In this document: one piece after another, positions 44,744 through 56,700 of the stretch
Layout of the letters: every line of letters starts with the position of its first letter
Numbering within the stretch: position 1 is the first letter of the stretch
Origin: Coprinellus micaceus
Taxonomy: Eukaryota; Basidiomycota; Agaricomycetes; Agaricales; Psathyrellaceae
NCBI GenBank assembly: GCA_951394405.1
Contig: OX596343.1
Span: 1,798,001 to 1,862,000, forward strand
Reading direction: 5' to 3'
Length of the DNA stretch: 64,000 nt
The notes under the pieces: model-generated
Seen by the model: only the letters and a program-made list of their open reading frames with translations
Database searches by the model: none
What the model was told of the DNA's origin: nothing
Program-made: the position numbers and the translations under genes

Positions 44744-46962
44744 TCACAGGCGCACTCCGTTAAAAGCAGCACTTCGCCACCTACAAACGAGATCGGAGAG
44801 GTGAGAACGTGGAAGGATCCCGTAGTCCATGCTTCTGTAGTCCATGCAGTAATTTTGGGAGGCGTTGACCATGCCAGGAGGTTGAGCGAGTGGGTACATC
44901 CCTGAGCTCATTGCTAAAGCCTCTGACCCTCGGCACAAGGAAGCAGCTGTCCCGTCTTCCCTAGAAGGGAGGACTTCATCCCCCACCCACTGAGCCAGGC
45001 TCCAAGATGGAGGACCGAAGTACAGTCGAAGCTGGGGACTTGGGGAGGTAGTATGAACTGGTGGCAACTGGGCCACATCATGACCAAGTGCTGGAGCCCC
45101 ATCCGAATACAATTCCCTCTCCACACTAGCTGTGTTGGCTCCAGACCAGTGGATGTCGGCGTGCTCCATCACCTGGGGCCTTAAGGAGATGGTTGGGGTG
45201 GCTGCCCCAACAACACGACGACAAGCTGGTTCCACGAGACTGGTCAGAGGTCCAGTGCCGACATGGGAGAAATCCATGGCGGTGACGGACATTTCCACTG
45301 AAGGGACTTCAGAAACATTGAGCAAACAGCGGGGCTCTGCGTCATCTCTGGTAGCATTAGTTCCCTGAGCTAGATGGGGGAGGTGTTGCAGTGCGTATTC
45401 CTGTACTGCATTTTCGGGTGGAATCAGGTGAAGGTATCGCCAGTCGGATTGCCCTGCCTCATAGCCGTCTTCAGGAGGCGCGATGCCGCCTCGGATGACG
45501 GTAGCGTCCAGCACTACGAGTGAAGAGGCGGACTGAACACAATGAGGTAGAGCGTCGTCATGGTGGCCAGATAGGCTGACGACACTCCTGTCATTGAGCC
45601 CATGGCAAGTCTCAAAGGGTTGGGCTTGCGGTAAATTTAGCGGTTGACAGACCTGGGTATCGTGGCTGGGAGGGCCTGCAGCCTCACATAGGGATGGCCA
45701 CCTATTTTGTGCCGCCCCATTACCCTCTGAAGCGGCCGCGGCCACGTCGAAAAGGGGGGTTGCGTCCCTTGACTCGGTTTGTGGGGGGCGACGAGAGCTG
45801 GAAAGGCGTACGAGGCTGGATGGGTTGTAAGGGGCGATTGTATATAGCGCCCGCGGCTTTCCTGCTGGCGTTTTTTTCTTCGAACCAGGTCTCCGAGGGA
45901 TGTGGGCTGGATAATGGTAAGACTAATAGCTTCTAGAAGTAATATGGCACGGCGATGCTCACGGCTCTTCCCAAGGGATTCCCGAGAAGCTCTTGCGGCC
46001 TCCCTGCTCACGTCCTGACCGAACTCGAGTATCAGGCGCAGAAAACGAATGGGCGCAACACTGTCCATCCCCGTCGCGATAACGGTGTTCAGAGTGAAAG
46101 CATTCTTGCTTAATTCCAAGGCTAGAGTAACCTTCCAGCCTAGTGGAATAAGAGTGAGATCCCGGTGTGGGAGATGGCCTTGTGGAATTCACACCTTTTG
46201 TCTGGTTTATCGGGCTCAGGAATTGCAGAGCTGGGCCCACTTCGCAAGTCGTTACATTCCCAGTATCGAACTTCTTGGTGTCCATCGGAATAGGTTGAGC
46301 CCTGCCTTCGCCGCCGTGGGCAGCAACACGCAAATGGCTGGCCGCCGAAAAGCGCCACGGCGCAGTTATCACCACCTTCAGTTCGGGAAGCACGCCACCT
46401 AGAAAGTGAATGTCCAGCAGTTCCGGAGGAATATCGGGTGCCATTGCCAGTGGGCCTGACGACTGGAGAGAGAATTGAATCGGTGAGCCAATGCTTGAGC
46501 CCGATGTTCGATAGGTGCAGCTGTAGACTTCTTCCTTACGACCCACATCCCTCAGGACCAGAGCTGGGCGGGGAAGAAGGCCTTCTTTCGTCACATCCGC
46601 AGCTGTCGTCAGCAGGTCTGTAGGGTAGACATGCCGCAGGAGGTCTTGCACTACCCTCGTCTTCATGTAGATACCATGCCGAAGGATTAGCATTGATTGG
46701 ACTATAGGAATCCACTTGAGCTTTATTTCCGCGGGAAGTTCTCCCCAGCGCCAGGGATCCCTGGCTGCCAGCCTCTGCGCGCATAGGGTAACGTCTTGAG
46801 CAGCTGCTCAATAGTGCTCAGCGACGTGAAACACGGCGCAGAACCAACAAATCCACACACCGTACATGATGGCAGCAGCGCTGTGCCAGGTGGGATAGAT
46901 AGCAGTGAGCCTCAGCTCCTGTGTTGGAAAGGCAGCTGAACTTACTTGGCTGCTGAAGCCAT
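44744..46962 (-). pseudogene. Unknown protein gene, split by a frameshift at an A7 tract
   Basis: Exons 46962-46946, 46880-46861, 46803-46195 and 46139 onward join in phase. The first part reads QRLAARDPWRWGELPAEIK, KLKWIPIVQSMLILRHGIY and PWRFSAASHLRVAAHGG, then WKVTLALELSKNAFTLN; read straight on, the frame ends at 45637 (382 aa). A second long open frame, overlapping and one base out of register, continues to 44744 (334 codons from 45745, open further upstream). The two meet at a run of seven A on the coding strand (about 45871-45877), where an eighth A would fuse them. So this may be one gene of about 700 codons broken by a homopolymer indel, or the break may be a sequencing error. No domain recognised. 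Confidence 0.5.
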
Positions 46963-47982
46963 GACGAAGTCACAACGTAAAGGGAGAGGAAAGCCCGTGT
47001 TGAGACTGGGCTGCCTGTGACCATCTGCCTTTCGATGCTACCTGTCACATGTCACCCGTAAGATCTCCCCTATAGATATCATTTGGCTGTCCACTGGGTG
47101 TCGCCGCCGCGGCAGGCTCTCTTGAGAGGGAGGGGGGAGGGAGCTGGATCGGTGACTGTGGTGGAGGATCTGACTCGGAAGGACTTCGCGGAGACTGGGA
47201 CACCTGAGAAGGGAATACTATTGTAGGCCCAGCACTAAATCCGACAAATCCATCTCGCAAACGACTCGGAGTCAGCGCTAGCCACTGCGGTGGTGGCAGG
47301 TGAAAGGCCCCTTTGCTGCCCTACTGGTACCCCCCACACATTAAAATCCTAGCGAGTTAGTGATTCGAAAGGAGTCAAGCACTGCCGCCTGCATCCAAGA
47401 CTTGGACTTCGAATGTATATGGACAACGGAAGCGCCGTGTGAGTATGTGCAAAAGCATCGAAAATACGTTCTCGCTGGTATCAAAAGTAGGTACTACAGA
47501 GTCTGGGATTTGAACTCGTTAAGAAAGGGAACGCTATCATACGGAGCAGAAATATTTAGACTCGAAAAGTGCGTGGGATGGTGACATTGAACACCGACCT
47601 AGTTGGTAGAATCGTGGGTACATCGCGGAAACGAAATGGATGGGGAAATCGGAAGGGAAATCGGAAGGCCAGGAGGGGAGGTTAACGGTGAGACGCCAAT
47701 GGACAAGGCCCGGGCGTCCTCGAGTCCTCTGTCGCCGGACCCGGGTCGTCTAGGATCTCGAAGAGAGAGGAGCAGCACTCACTTGACGATCTCACGTCCA
47801 ACAACGCGTTGGAAGGCCGCAGCGAGGGCAATAGCCTGCGCCACCATCCCAGTCTCCGTGAGGCATATGTGCTTCGTCAACTGCATCGTCAGTACCACTT
47901 CTTTCGTAAGGCTGAGGGCCCAAAGAATAGAATATCCTCGGATCCTAGTCGATTTTCAAGGACGTCCACCCATACCTTGGCC
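46963..47982. other. Intergenic, no gene recognised
   Basis: A 71-codon minus-strand frame at 47045-47260 (Pro/Ser-rich) could be an upstream exon of the preceding gene; not supported further. Confidence 0.35.
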
Positions 47983-48300
47983 CTAGTCACAAACTGACAG
48001 GCCGTCAAGCTTCAAGTGCCCTCGTGTGGGGCATTTGCAATGCCGATGGGTGGCGGATAGCTCGTGCTGCTCCGCGTATTCCCCCTGGGTGACTTTGTCC
48101 TCGTGAACGTCAACGCATATGGTGTTTCTGGGATAGACGTGGGGCAAACGGAGGTGGGAGTGTAACTGATCCAAATATTCAGGGTCAACTTCATCCTCAT
48201 AAAGGATGTCGTCCCAGTACGGATCGTAGGTCTAGCGGTTAGGCGACTGAGATGAGCTAACGCCTGGATGTTCAGGGAGACTTACAGGTTCGCGAAGCAT
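47983..48300 (-). CDS. Small acidic hypothetical protein, two exons
   Basis: A 15-nt first exon (48300-48286, MLREP) splices to 48231-47983 through a 54-nt intron, 87 aa. The second exon looks coding: TYDPYWDDILYEDEVDPEYL, then VDVHEDKVTQGEYAEQHE and a Cys/His end (THRHCKC ... LSVCD). The upstream frame has stops just before the ATG. No family recognised. Confidence 0.42.
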
Positions 48301-50371
48301 AAGCACTCGACTTGCCCTTGTTGGACCTTATCAGGGGCATTGAGACTGGGCGGAGAAGGGGGTTGTAGTATTCAGAAGTGCGAGGCTGCGAGACGAGGCG
48401 TTCTAGGGGAGTCTAGGAGATAGAGGGGAAAGGACGGGTGATGTCACCAAAAATACAGTGTGTCAGGCCATAATATAGTTGGCACTTCTGTACAAACATG
48501 GGTAACGTTATGATTCGCGTCATCTACAGGAGTCAACGACGCACCTAGTGAACAGTGGGCGCTTCGAGGAAACCCGACGCGGAAGCGTACCACAGATTTG
48601 TTCTTCTCTGACCCAGGGCTGGAGTCGTCGTGTGACCGAGTCAACCAAAGAACAGACTGAACACGCACGGGGCCAGAAATATGGCCCGACCCGTCCATCG
48701 GGCCAGTGGGGCTGGGGAAACCGTGACGTCGATGGGCTTCTGAGGGAAGGGCCCCTCCGATGTGTGCCTTCTACTCTCCTCCAAGGGCAAGTTGATGATG
48801 GGAGCGGCAGAAAGATACAACGAAGGATATGAATTGGTAGGGTCTCTGTAACACGCTGCAGAACCTTTGAGTCGTCGGTTGACGTAGGTTCGGAATGGCG
48901 GGGGAATTCGGGGCACTGCAAGGGCATGAGGAAGGCAGAATCTCAATGAGAGTGTCCCCAATTCACCAACATTCCAATGCGGAAACACCAACCGAAACCA
49001 TGTGTGGGGGGAGCGGGGGAGGGGAGGATCGGACGTTAGTCAGGAGAGAGCCGATGGCAAATGGAGTGTAAGAAGGTAATGATGCGGTGAACCAAGTAGC
49101 TTGCCAAGAGACCCTGTAAATCTGAACCCATTAAGTGCGACCTTGAGTGCTGGAGAAGCGGATAAAACTCACAGAACCAGTCATGCCGCCCGCATCGCAG
49201 GACGAGAACCATCCGTCCTTTAACAGGTCACGAGGGAGCACTGTAGCAGCCCCCAAAGCACTGTCCTACAGAGTTACAGCTCGAATACCGCAACTATGCC
49301 ACGGTCGGCACCCGACACCGCAATGATTTAAACCGAGACGGGCTCGCCAGATAAATATGGGTTGCGCTGTTGCAAACTCGACTTTTTGCAGCACCGGGCC
49401 CCATCCAAAATCAACCCTCTCCAGACACAACCTGATTAGGCACGGGTACCGCGGTGGCCACCAAATAAGTAGAGACGGTTGGTAAGTTCCTTCGCGAGCA
49501 GGATTAGATTAGAGGTTGTCGGGGTCATATTAAATGGGGCCCTGGGTGCAAACGCTACGATGCTTCAGAAACCGTTAGTCAAATTAAGACGACGGTGGGA
49601 GTGTTGACCATTGCCCACTGCTCCGTTTGCGAAGTTGCTTGTAGGACTTCATCTCGTCCATGGGTGCAAGGAGCCGGATCCGTGTTCAGCGCCGTCAGGG
49701 GCATCGTTGGTGGAGGCTGCCCTTTGGCATCGCTGGGAAGGCCACGAGCTGTTCCGTATGGATCAGACCGGAATGTCGATACGACGGTGGCCAGTGCGTC
49801 TTCACTGAAGTAGATGGACAACTGGGTTTCCTGTTTGCACCAGCGCTCTCGACGAATCGTTGCTTCCAGCTAGGAGGGCTCCGTTATCCTAGAGTGTGAC
49901 AATACAAGGGAGAAAGCTCGATCTTGTTTTGAGCTACTTGAAGCAGAGATTGGGTGCCACTTGAGAGCTGGCGTGACGATGAGAGCGATGTTGTGACTCG
50001 GACTGGGGATGGAGCAAGTTGCGGACTTTTAATTTTAGAATCTCAGCGAGTTAGCCTCCAGGATTTAGTAAGGTCCCTAAGCCCCGGAGAGCAAACCCGA
50101 GAGCCCTCCCCTCGGTGCGCTCGAATGTCGAGGCGCGATGCCGTGAATTGGGTGCAGAACCTCTCTTACGCCACAGCCTGGAGAGGTACTTCAAGTTTGT
50201 ACGGTGCACCCTGAATAGGGTTCGGGAGGCCGGAGCCCAACCAGCAGTGGTTCGAGCTCAAGGATGAGGGCATCGTAGCGGTCAGTTGCGCGACTGCTAG
50301 CCGCGTTGAGCTCTTCAAAGTGGTGGAGTGCGAACGTCAAGAGGGGGGCGTCACGTAGGGGATAAATTACA
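48301..50371. other. Intergenic, no gene recognised
   Basis: Overlapping minus-strand frames at 48520-48991 include LPIHILRCIF, faintly F-box-like, but no phase-consistent model. Nothing else seen. Confidence 0.35.
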
Positions 50372-52369
50372 TTATTTAAATAAAGTACCAGTCAATGTTT
50401 TCATGTTCCAAAGACGAGGCTTGCCCTTCAACTTGGAGAAAGAGTGCTTCGGAAAGAAGAAGACCGAGCTAACCCTTCCAGGCGAGACACCAGCACCAGC
50501 AGGGATGGGGCGAGGGGTCCACTGGTCTACAGCGTGGTATAAGTGACCGGCCAGGAAGATAGCGAGGTCGCCCGGTCGATACCTAAGAAAGTAACCGATT
50601 CCATTAGCCCATGCGAAGTGGAGGCGGCGAGAGACTTACGACAGTTTCATCCCAAGCTGGGGAATGTACAGGTACCCACCAGAGTAGTAGCCGCAAGGGA
50701 ACGTAGCAGCCGGGCCCTCGTCCAGACCATCTTGGTGGGCCTTAACCTGCATCTTCCAAACCAATGCCCTCCCAAGAAACGGTCCGGGGTCCAGAGTGTT
50801 GGTCACGCCGGCTTCAAACGCTTGGCGATACTTCTCGAAGTACTCCGGAAAGGAAGCTTTGAAACGGTCGTTTACTTCCTTAGTTGTTGCTTCCGTCTCT
50901 AGGTAGTAATTACAGACACCAAGATGACCAAGGGATGTGCGCATCATATCGCGGGAGGGGTAGAGTAGTCCATTCTATTGTAACAATGAGGATCGGCAGA
51001 AAGGAGGGGGGGTTCGAAGCACTCACGACATGGCCTTGCTGAATCCATGCGTGAACCAGATGTGTAACGCCAGCTCTTTCATACTTCTGGGGGCATTCTT
51101 CAACACCCTCTCGATGAGCCTCTGCTTGGCGATGTTCCTCTTCCTCTTCCAGCGTACCGGGAATAGGGTAGGACATGACGATCTCATCGTCATGGCGCCG
51201 ATCCCTGGCATTAGAGATGGGTGGTAGGACGGAGCTGAGATTCTGGGATACCAGATGATAGCGGGCAAGATTGTCTTTCTGGGTGAGGAATGTTGTGAGA
51301 ATAGATTAGGAGGCGGTGATCCTTGCTCACCTGAAGACCATCGTACTTCATGCTCTCAGTGACATCATCTAGTGTCCGCCCTTCGGGGCCTGGATAGCGA
51401 GGAAGGTCCTTGAGATCGATGTCTCCGTCGAGGAACTGAGACAGAGTTGCCCATTGAGGCCCTATAGTCGAGTGGTCTTCGAATGCATGTGCGAAATACG
51501 CAAACAATACGTCCCCGTTCTTGTCCACGACAACGAGAGAGCCTGCGTCCGCTGCCCAGTTCTTCATTTTACCAATCTGAGCATTGGCGGCGGCTTTGCC
51601 CGCCTTCGTATTCTTCCCTCCCTCCAACAGATCTTTGACGACAATATTGGGAAATCTGAAAATGGGGACCGTGCGAAGCCAGCGATGAGCGGTGTATTCA
51701 GAGGATTTAGCGGAGCGTTGAGCTTGGGACTCTTCTGACCGGTGAGCATTGCTCTGGCCTCCGACGGAAGGTAGTTTTGCGACAGCGGCTTTCGGCACCC
51801 CAGCATCCTTCTAGATAGATGTTCAGGATGTGCTCATTAAATACGCGCAAGGAACCCACCAAGTTGATCTTCCTAGCATCTGCGCCACTCTTCGTGGCCT
51901 GTGTAGGCGGAGGCTGAACCTTCACAGACCCCTGCTTGGGCTTCGATCGCCGAGCCGAGTGCTGCTTCACCGTCGCGGTAACAACCAGCTGCGAAGCACC
52001 TGATAGAGCTCGTGATCCCCTAGTGGGATGAGGTCTAGGAACCGCGGAGGCAGGGGGAGCGGTAGCGGTGGTGAGGGCGCGAGTCGCCGGTCTTTTGGAA
52101 GGCGGAGCAGTGGATGGGGGTGCACCTCTGCTGAAGGGAGTCGCTGGCGTTTCGGTGGGATTAGTGGCAAAGGCGGCTGTAGCACTGATGGGGGGAGCCG
52201 TCGGTGAAGTTCTGGTGGAAGAGGCGGCTGAGGTGGCGACAGCCGTGCGGGAGCGGGTACGACGCTTCTCTACCACATGAGCAATGGCCTTGGGAACCGC
52301 GAGAAGTAACCCATGGAGAGAAGAACGGGTATGGCGCTTGTTCACCCCGTCAGAAACGGTTTTGGGCAT
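50372..52369 (-). CDS. 2OG-Fe(II) oxygenase of an Agaricomycete-specific type
   Basis: Five exons join in phase: 52369-51860, 51810-51331, 51278-51027, 50974-50640 and 50582-50372, 595 aa. The N-terminal 170 residues are basic and Thr/Ala/Pro-rich. A middle domain (SLVVVDKNGDVLFAYFAHAF ... YDGLQ ... PPISNARDRRHDDEIVMSYP) precedes the double-stranded beta-helix core: KAHQDGLDEGPA supplies H-x-D (about 494/496), then GYYSGGYLYIPQLGMKLSY, RPGDLAIF and GHLYHAVDQW with the distal His (about 542) and GRVSSVFFFPKH. The set is complete, so an oxidising enzyme using 2-oxoglutarate is likely; substrate unknown (protein or nucleic acid). The frame is open to an ATG at 52450, but a TTTAAAT box at 52477-52471 favours the ATG at 52369. 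It is unrelated at sequence level to the 18-27 kb pair. Confidence 0.8.
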
Positions 52370-52470
52370 GACGAAGGGGATCGAGGTGGGGAGGGGGCGG
52401 TGGGATGGGCGGTGGGGGGAATGGGATGGCAAACCGCGAAGACACAACAATTCCGACGAAATATGAGTCT

Positions 52471-52477
52471 ATTTAAA
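52471..52477 (-). promoter_or_regulatory. TATA-like box of the 2OG oxygenase gene
   Basis: TTTAAAT on the minus strand, about 100 nt before the preferred start codon at 52369 and only 20 nt before the alternative at 52450. Confidence 0.45.
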
Positions 52478-53145
52478 CACCACGCTCGGAAGACCTTCCG
52501 GTTCCTGGCAGTGGTCGCCACATGGAGAGGGTCGCATGGCCGGGAGCGACATCGGAGTCAAGATATACTGGGTGCGCCGAGCGACCGCAGCAGCGGAAAC
52601 GATTGAAGTTCGGTGACGAGGGGGCCCACACTTTCACGCCCGTGCGTTCCATCTTCACGGGCGTGATAGGGCTTCAAGCTTCAGTACTCAGTTCTTCGAT
52701 GAGGCGCAGATTAGTTCTGGCCAGCCGGAGTGCAAATGAAAGACGCACCCGTCTCCGTGACCTAAACCGACGCTAGACTAAAACCTGCCTTCGGGCTGGG
52801 CGCCACTGGTGCGCGTGTAGATGTAAATCGCCTGAGAGACCGGTTCAAATGGTCGTTGAGCACGCTACAGGGTAACAGGACAGATCGTGGCGGGAGAGGA
52901 TCGGCGAATATGTCACGGTGACTGGGAGACTCGGAGTGCGAGTCCGAGACGGATTCCACCCGTGCATGCGTTAGAATCAGACCGCTTGCAGTTCTTGCGA
53001 AGGTTCCGGGAGCGTAGAGACGACAGGGAAATGCTGAGGTTATCATGGTGTCTGGGAGGCGGGATTCCCATTTAAGGTCAGTGTGACGGACACGACAGAC
53101 GTAACCCCTGTTTCAGCGAGTACATTGGCGAAAACGAGGGTGAGC

Positions 53146-53171
53146 TGGTGGTGGTGGTGGTGGTGGTGGTG
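53146..53171. repeat. (GGT)n trinucleotide repeat
   Basis: About eight GGT units in the noncoding interval 52478-53700, which otherwise shows no gene and separates the oxygenase from the 3' end of the LINE. Confidence 0.85.
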
Positions 53172-53700
53172 GGAGTCTAAGCCGGCATGGTCCATTCCTG
53201 AACACCGGCCCCCATGATCGACGGTGGACGGGCAGCGCACCGTGCACACACGGGCCCCCAGCCCAACCCAGGGCGACTGTCCGGGCTGCCAACCCGGATG
53301 TCCATCCCTGAGAAGACACTGGGAGGGTTGTCCCTCCAGCGTAGCCTTAGGGCAGTACCTTTGTCCCCTCTTTAGACGCCGTCATATTTCGAGCTCGATC
53401 GTTGATCTCTGTGTTACAGCTCGGTGCGCTCTCGTCTATGGGATCTGATACTGTCTTTGGGCCACGCCTTCTGGGGAGAAGCGAGGCAAGCAAGGAGGTT
53501 TCGGGCCATCCATGGTGGGTATAATATTCATGGCAACCTTCAGGAGTTGTAGATCATCTGAGTCTAATTAAGGTCTACTATCATGTACCTTCCTAGATCT
53601 ACCTTTCCTTTCTATTGGCCAGATGCCCCACCCTTGCTTGACCGAGCCCGAAGGCCCTCATGCCGTGCTCTCACTTCCCGTTCCCGTCTCCGGGGGATGT

Positions 53701-56700
53701 TTACACATCCCCCTGTTCCGATAGCACCATTGGGTACCGGTCGTAGATGTCCAGGACATCCGCTGCGTACTCCGCGAGTATGCTGATCGTGGTCCTATCA
53801 GCAATGAGCAGCCTGAGCTGCGCTACTGGTCCTCTCGGTGCCTCGGCTATGAGACGTTGCAGTACTTCGGGGCTGGCTCCATTCAGTCGTCCCAGCCATT
53901 CTTTCCGGGTCGCAGTTGTCTCCTCGTGCGTGCACTCCAGTAACGCGTGCTCGGGCGTCTCCACCGCGGTTCCGCACAAACGGCACTTACGTTCCTCTCT
54001 CGGCGGTCGAACATTTCTCCATCGCAACCGCTCCACGGCGAGGGGGTGGTTTGAGAGTATGAGACCTGCCAGCGCCTTCCGGTGTTTCGTATTTCGTACC
54101 TCCCAATAGTGGCGGTACATGATCGTCACCTTCCTTGGCGGTCTGTTTTCCTCCATCGGCTCGAGTCTGTCGTGGATCAGGTAGAGCTTCCCAATCTTGT
54201 CCATTTGTGACTGTAGCTCATCCTCCATGCTGCGACGTAGCGATTTCCTCAGGCCTTTGATGATCTCAACCGTTGGGAGAGTATGCATTGCAGGCACCCG
54301 GAGGTCATTGATCTTAAGCGCCAGGATCGCCGTCTTCAGATCTGTGATCCAGCTTTTTGTGCCAGCCCTGTCCATGGCGATAGCTTCCTCCAGTGCAGCA
54401 CGTGCAAGGTGTTCTTCTGGAAGGCTGACAAGATATTGCAGGTTCCCAAGCGCGACCTCGAGGCGCCTGTATTCCACGGGCGCTAATCCAGTCTCTGTGT
54501 GCAAGATACACCTTATGCTTCGCTCCCATAGTCCCAGGAGTCGTCGCAGATAGGTATTCTGCACACCTTGTAGTCGTTCCAGGAGGGTCCTGGTGGTATC
54601 CAGTGATACCTCGCACCCATGTAGCAGGTGTGGCTCCACTAGGGCTGTGTATAGCCTGATGCCCTCAAGCGGCGGGATCGGTCCCATGACATTTTCGAGC
54701 GCAAAGATCATTCTGCTGATCTTCTCCGCTTTGTCGGCTTTCTTGCTGTAGTGATGCTTGAATATGTTGCGCTCCGTTGACGCATACAGGATCCCCACAT
54801 ATGTGCTCTCCTTGGTGGTTTCCACCGGTGCATTCGCAAAGTGGAATTCCCGCTCGCACGCCGCAGCCCGGGCGGGTGTCTGATTGAACACCACAACGAA
54901 CGACTTGACTGCGTTGAGAATCATGAAGTTGTCCGTGCACCACTTCTGCAGGTCGTCCATTTTATCCTGGAGGTCTTCTGCAGTGGTGGCCATCAGTATG
55001 ATGTCGTCGGCCTGCTCCAGATGGGAGATTGCCCTCCCATTCAGCGTGACATCCCTCGGCGACGCTCGTATCAGTAGGTCTGCCATGTACAGGATCCAGA
55101 GGACTGGGGAGCAGGTATCTCCAATTAGCACCCCAATGTCCGACTTAAAGTCCGTGGACTGTTGCCCGTGGTGGTTCACATAGTAAGACATCCTCGCGTA
55201 AAGCATTCTCAGCCAGTCAAAAACCTTGCCCCCGATTCCCATATTCCGTAGTTTCAACCACAGGGTTGGTAAGTCCGTTGATGGGAAGGCATTGCTCAGG
55301 TCCGCAAATGCAACATACAATGGTTTTTTCAGGCTCTTTGCCTTGTCAATGCATGTCTTCAGGATGAACGCATTGTTGTTCGTGCGATACTTCTCCCGGA
55401 AGCCATTCTGGGACGGTGGGATAAACCCCTGCTCCTCAGCGTGAGTGTATATTCGCAGGTGGATCAGGAGTGTCATGAACTTGAGTAGGCAGCTCTCAAG
55501 CCCCACCGCTCTGTAGCTATTGGGGTCGTCCTTGTCTTTCCCTTTTTTGCAGATACCTATCAGCTCCGTTCTCAGCCACACAGTTGGGGCATCCACATCG
55601 TCCAGGCACCTGTTGACCAGCGCCTGGAGACTCTCGTTCTCGATGTCCAATATATCCTTGTAGGTCACCCCATCAAGGCCCGTCGCCGTTTTCACTCTCC
55701 CCCTCAGCTTGACCTTGGCCTCCTCTATTTCCTCGATTGAGAAGTGCCGAGAGAAGACCTGTCCTGGCGTTGGATCTACAGTGCGCTCGGGGACAATCCT
55801 AGCCGCCCACTGTTTGAATTCTAGTCTTGTCTTATCGAATGATGGCGGTGCAGGCACGATTGGGTTCATTCGTGCTTGGAACACCTCCCGCATATCCTCC
55901 GCCTCAAAGTTCCCTATCTTCTCAGGGCGGTCCAGCAGATCCCACGTCGCTTCCCAGAACTCCCTGTCTGTCTTTGCATTGAGTACCCTCCGCCGATTCT
56001 CAAGCGCCTTCTGCTGCAGTTGCACCCGATCCCTGTGCGTTGCTAGTGCAATCAATGCCTCCTCCACTGTCTCGCCCCGTGTCGCCGTCACATTCGGCTT
56101 TTGGATCATGTGCCACATGACCTTCCTCCCTTCAACCGGAGTCACAATGCCCTCACATGCTGCACACCGACACCTGTGGGTCCCAGCCACAGCCGCGCCT
56201 TCATTGAAGGACCCCGACCACTGTAGCCAAGCCCCCTTTTTCGCCAGGTCGTCCGCCGCATCATTGTGCGCATTCCCGCTATGCCCCTTCACCTGCCTGA
56301 AGACCACTGGGGCTGGGCGCGACTTGATCAGGGCAACCACAGCACGGAAAATGTCGCCATTTGCTATCCTCCAACCTCCCGCTGCTCGCTCCGGGGCCCA
56401 CTCTGTCAGCATGTTTATGACGTATACTGAGTCGGTATATACGGTCACTTTCTTGTGTGGGTCCACCGTCTGTAGCGCCTTGTACACAGCGTAGACCTCA
56501 CCTCTGTTGTTGGTTTGCTCCGGTCCCGGTGTCCGGAATGAGCCGTTCTTTCTATTCCCTTCACCGAAGTAGACACCCGCACCTGCTCGTGCAGCACTGC
56601 TCCCATTGCCAATACACGACCCATCTGTGTACACCTGGACATCACCCTTAGCGCAGAATGTCGTTCCATACATCTTCGCAAGATGGGCGTCTAACGTCAG

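Noticed and set aside
55709..56494. 261-codon plus-strand frame
   Set aside because: Antisense to the RNase H and linker of LINE ORF2; composition is Ser/Arg-rich without motif.
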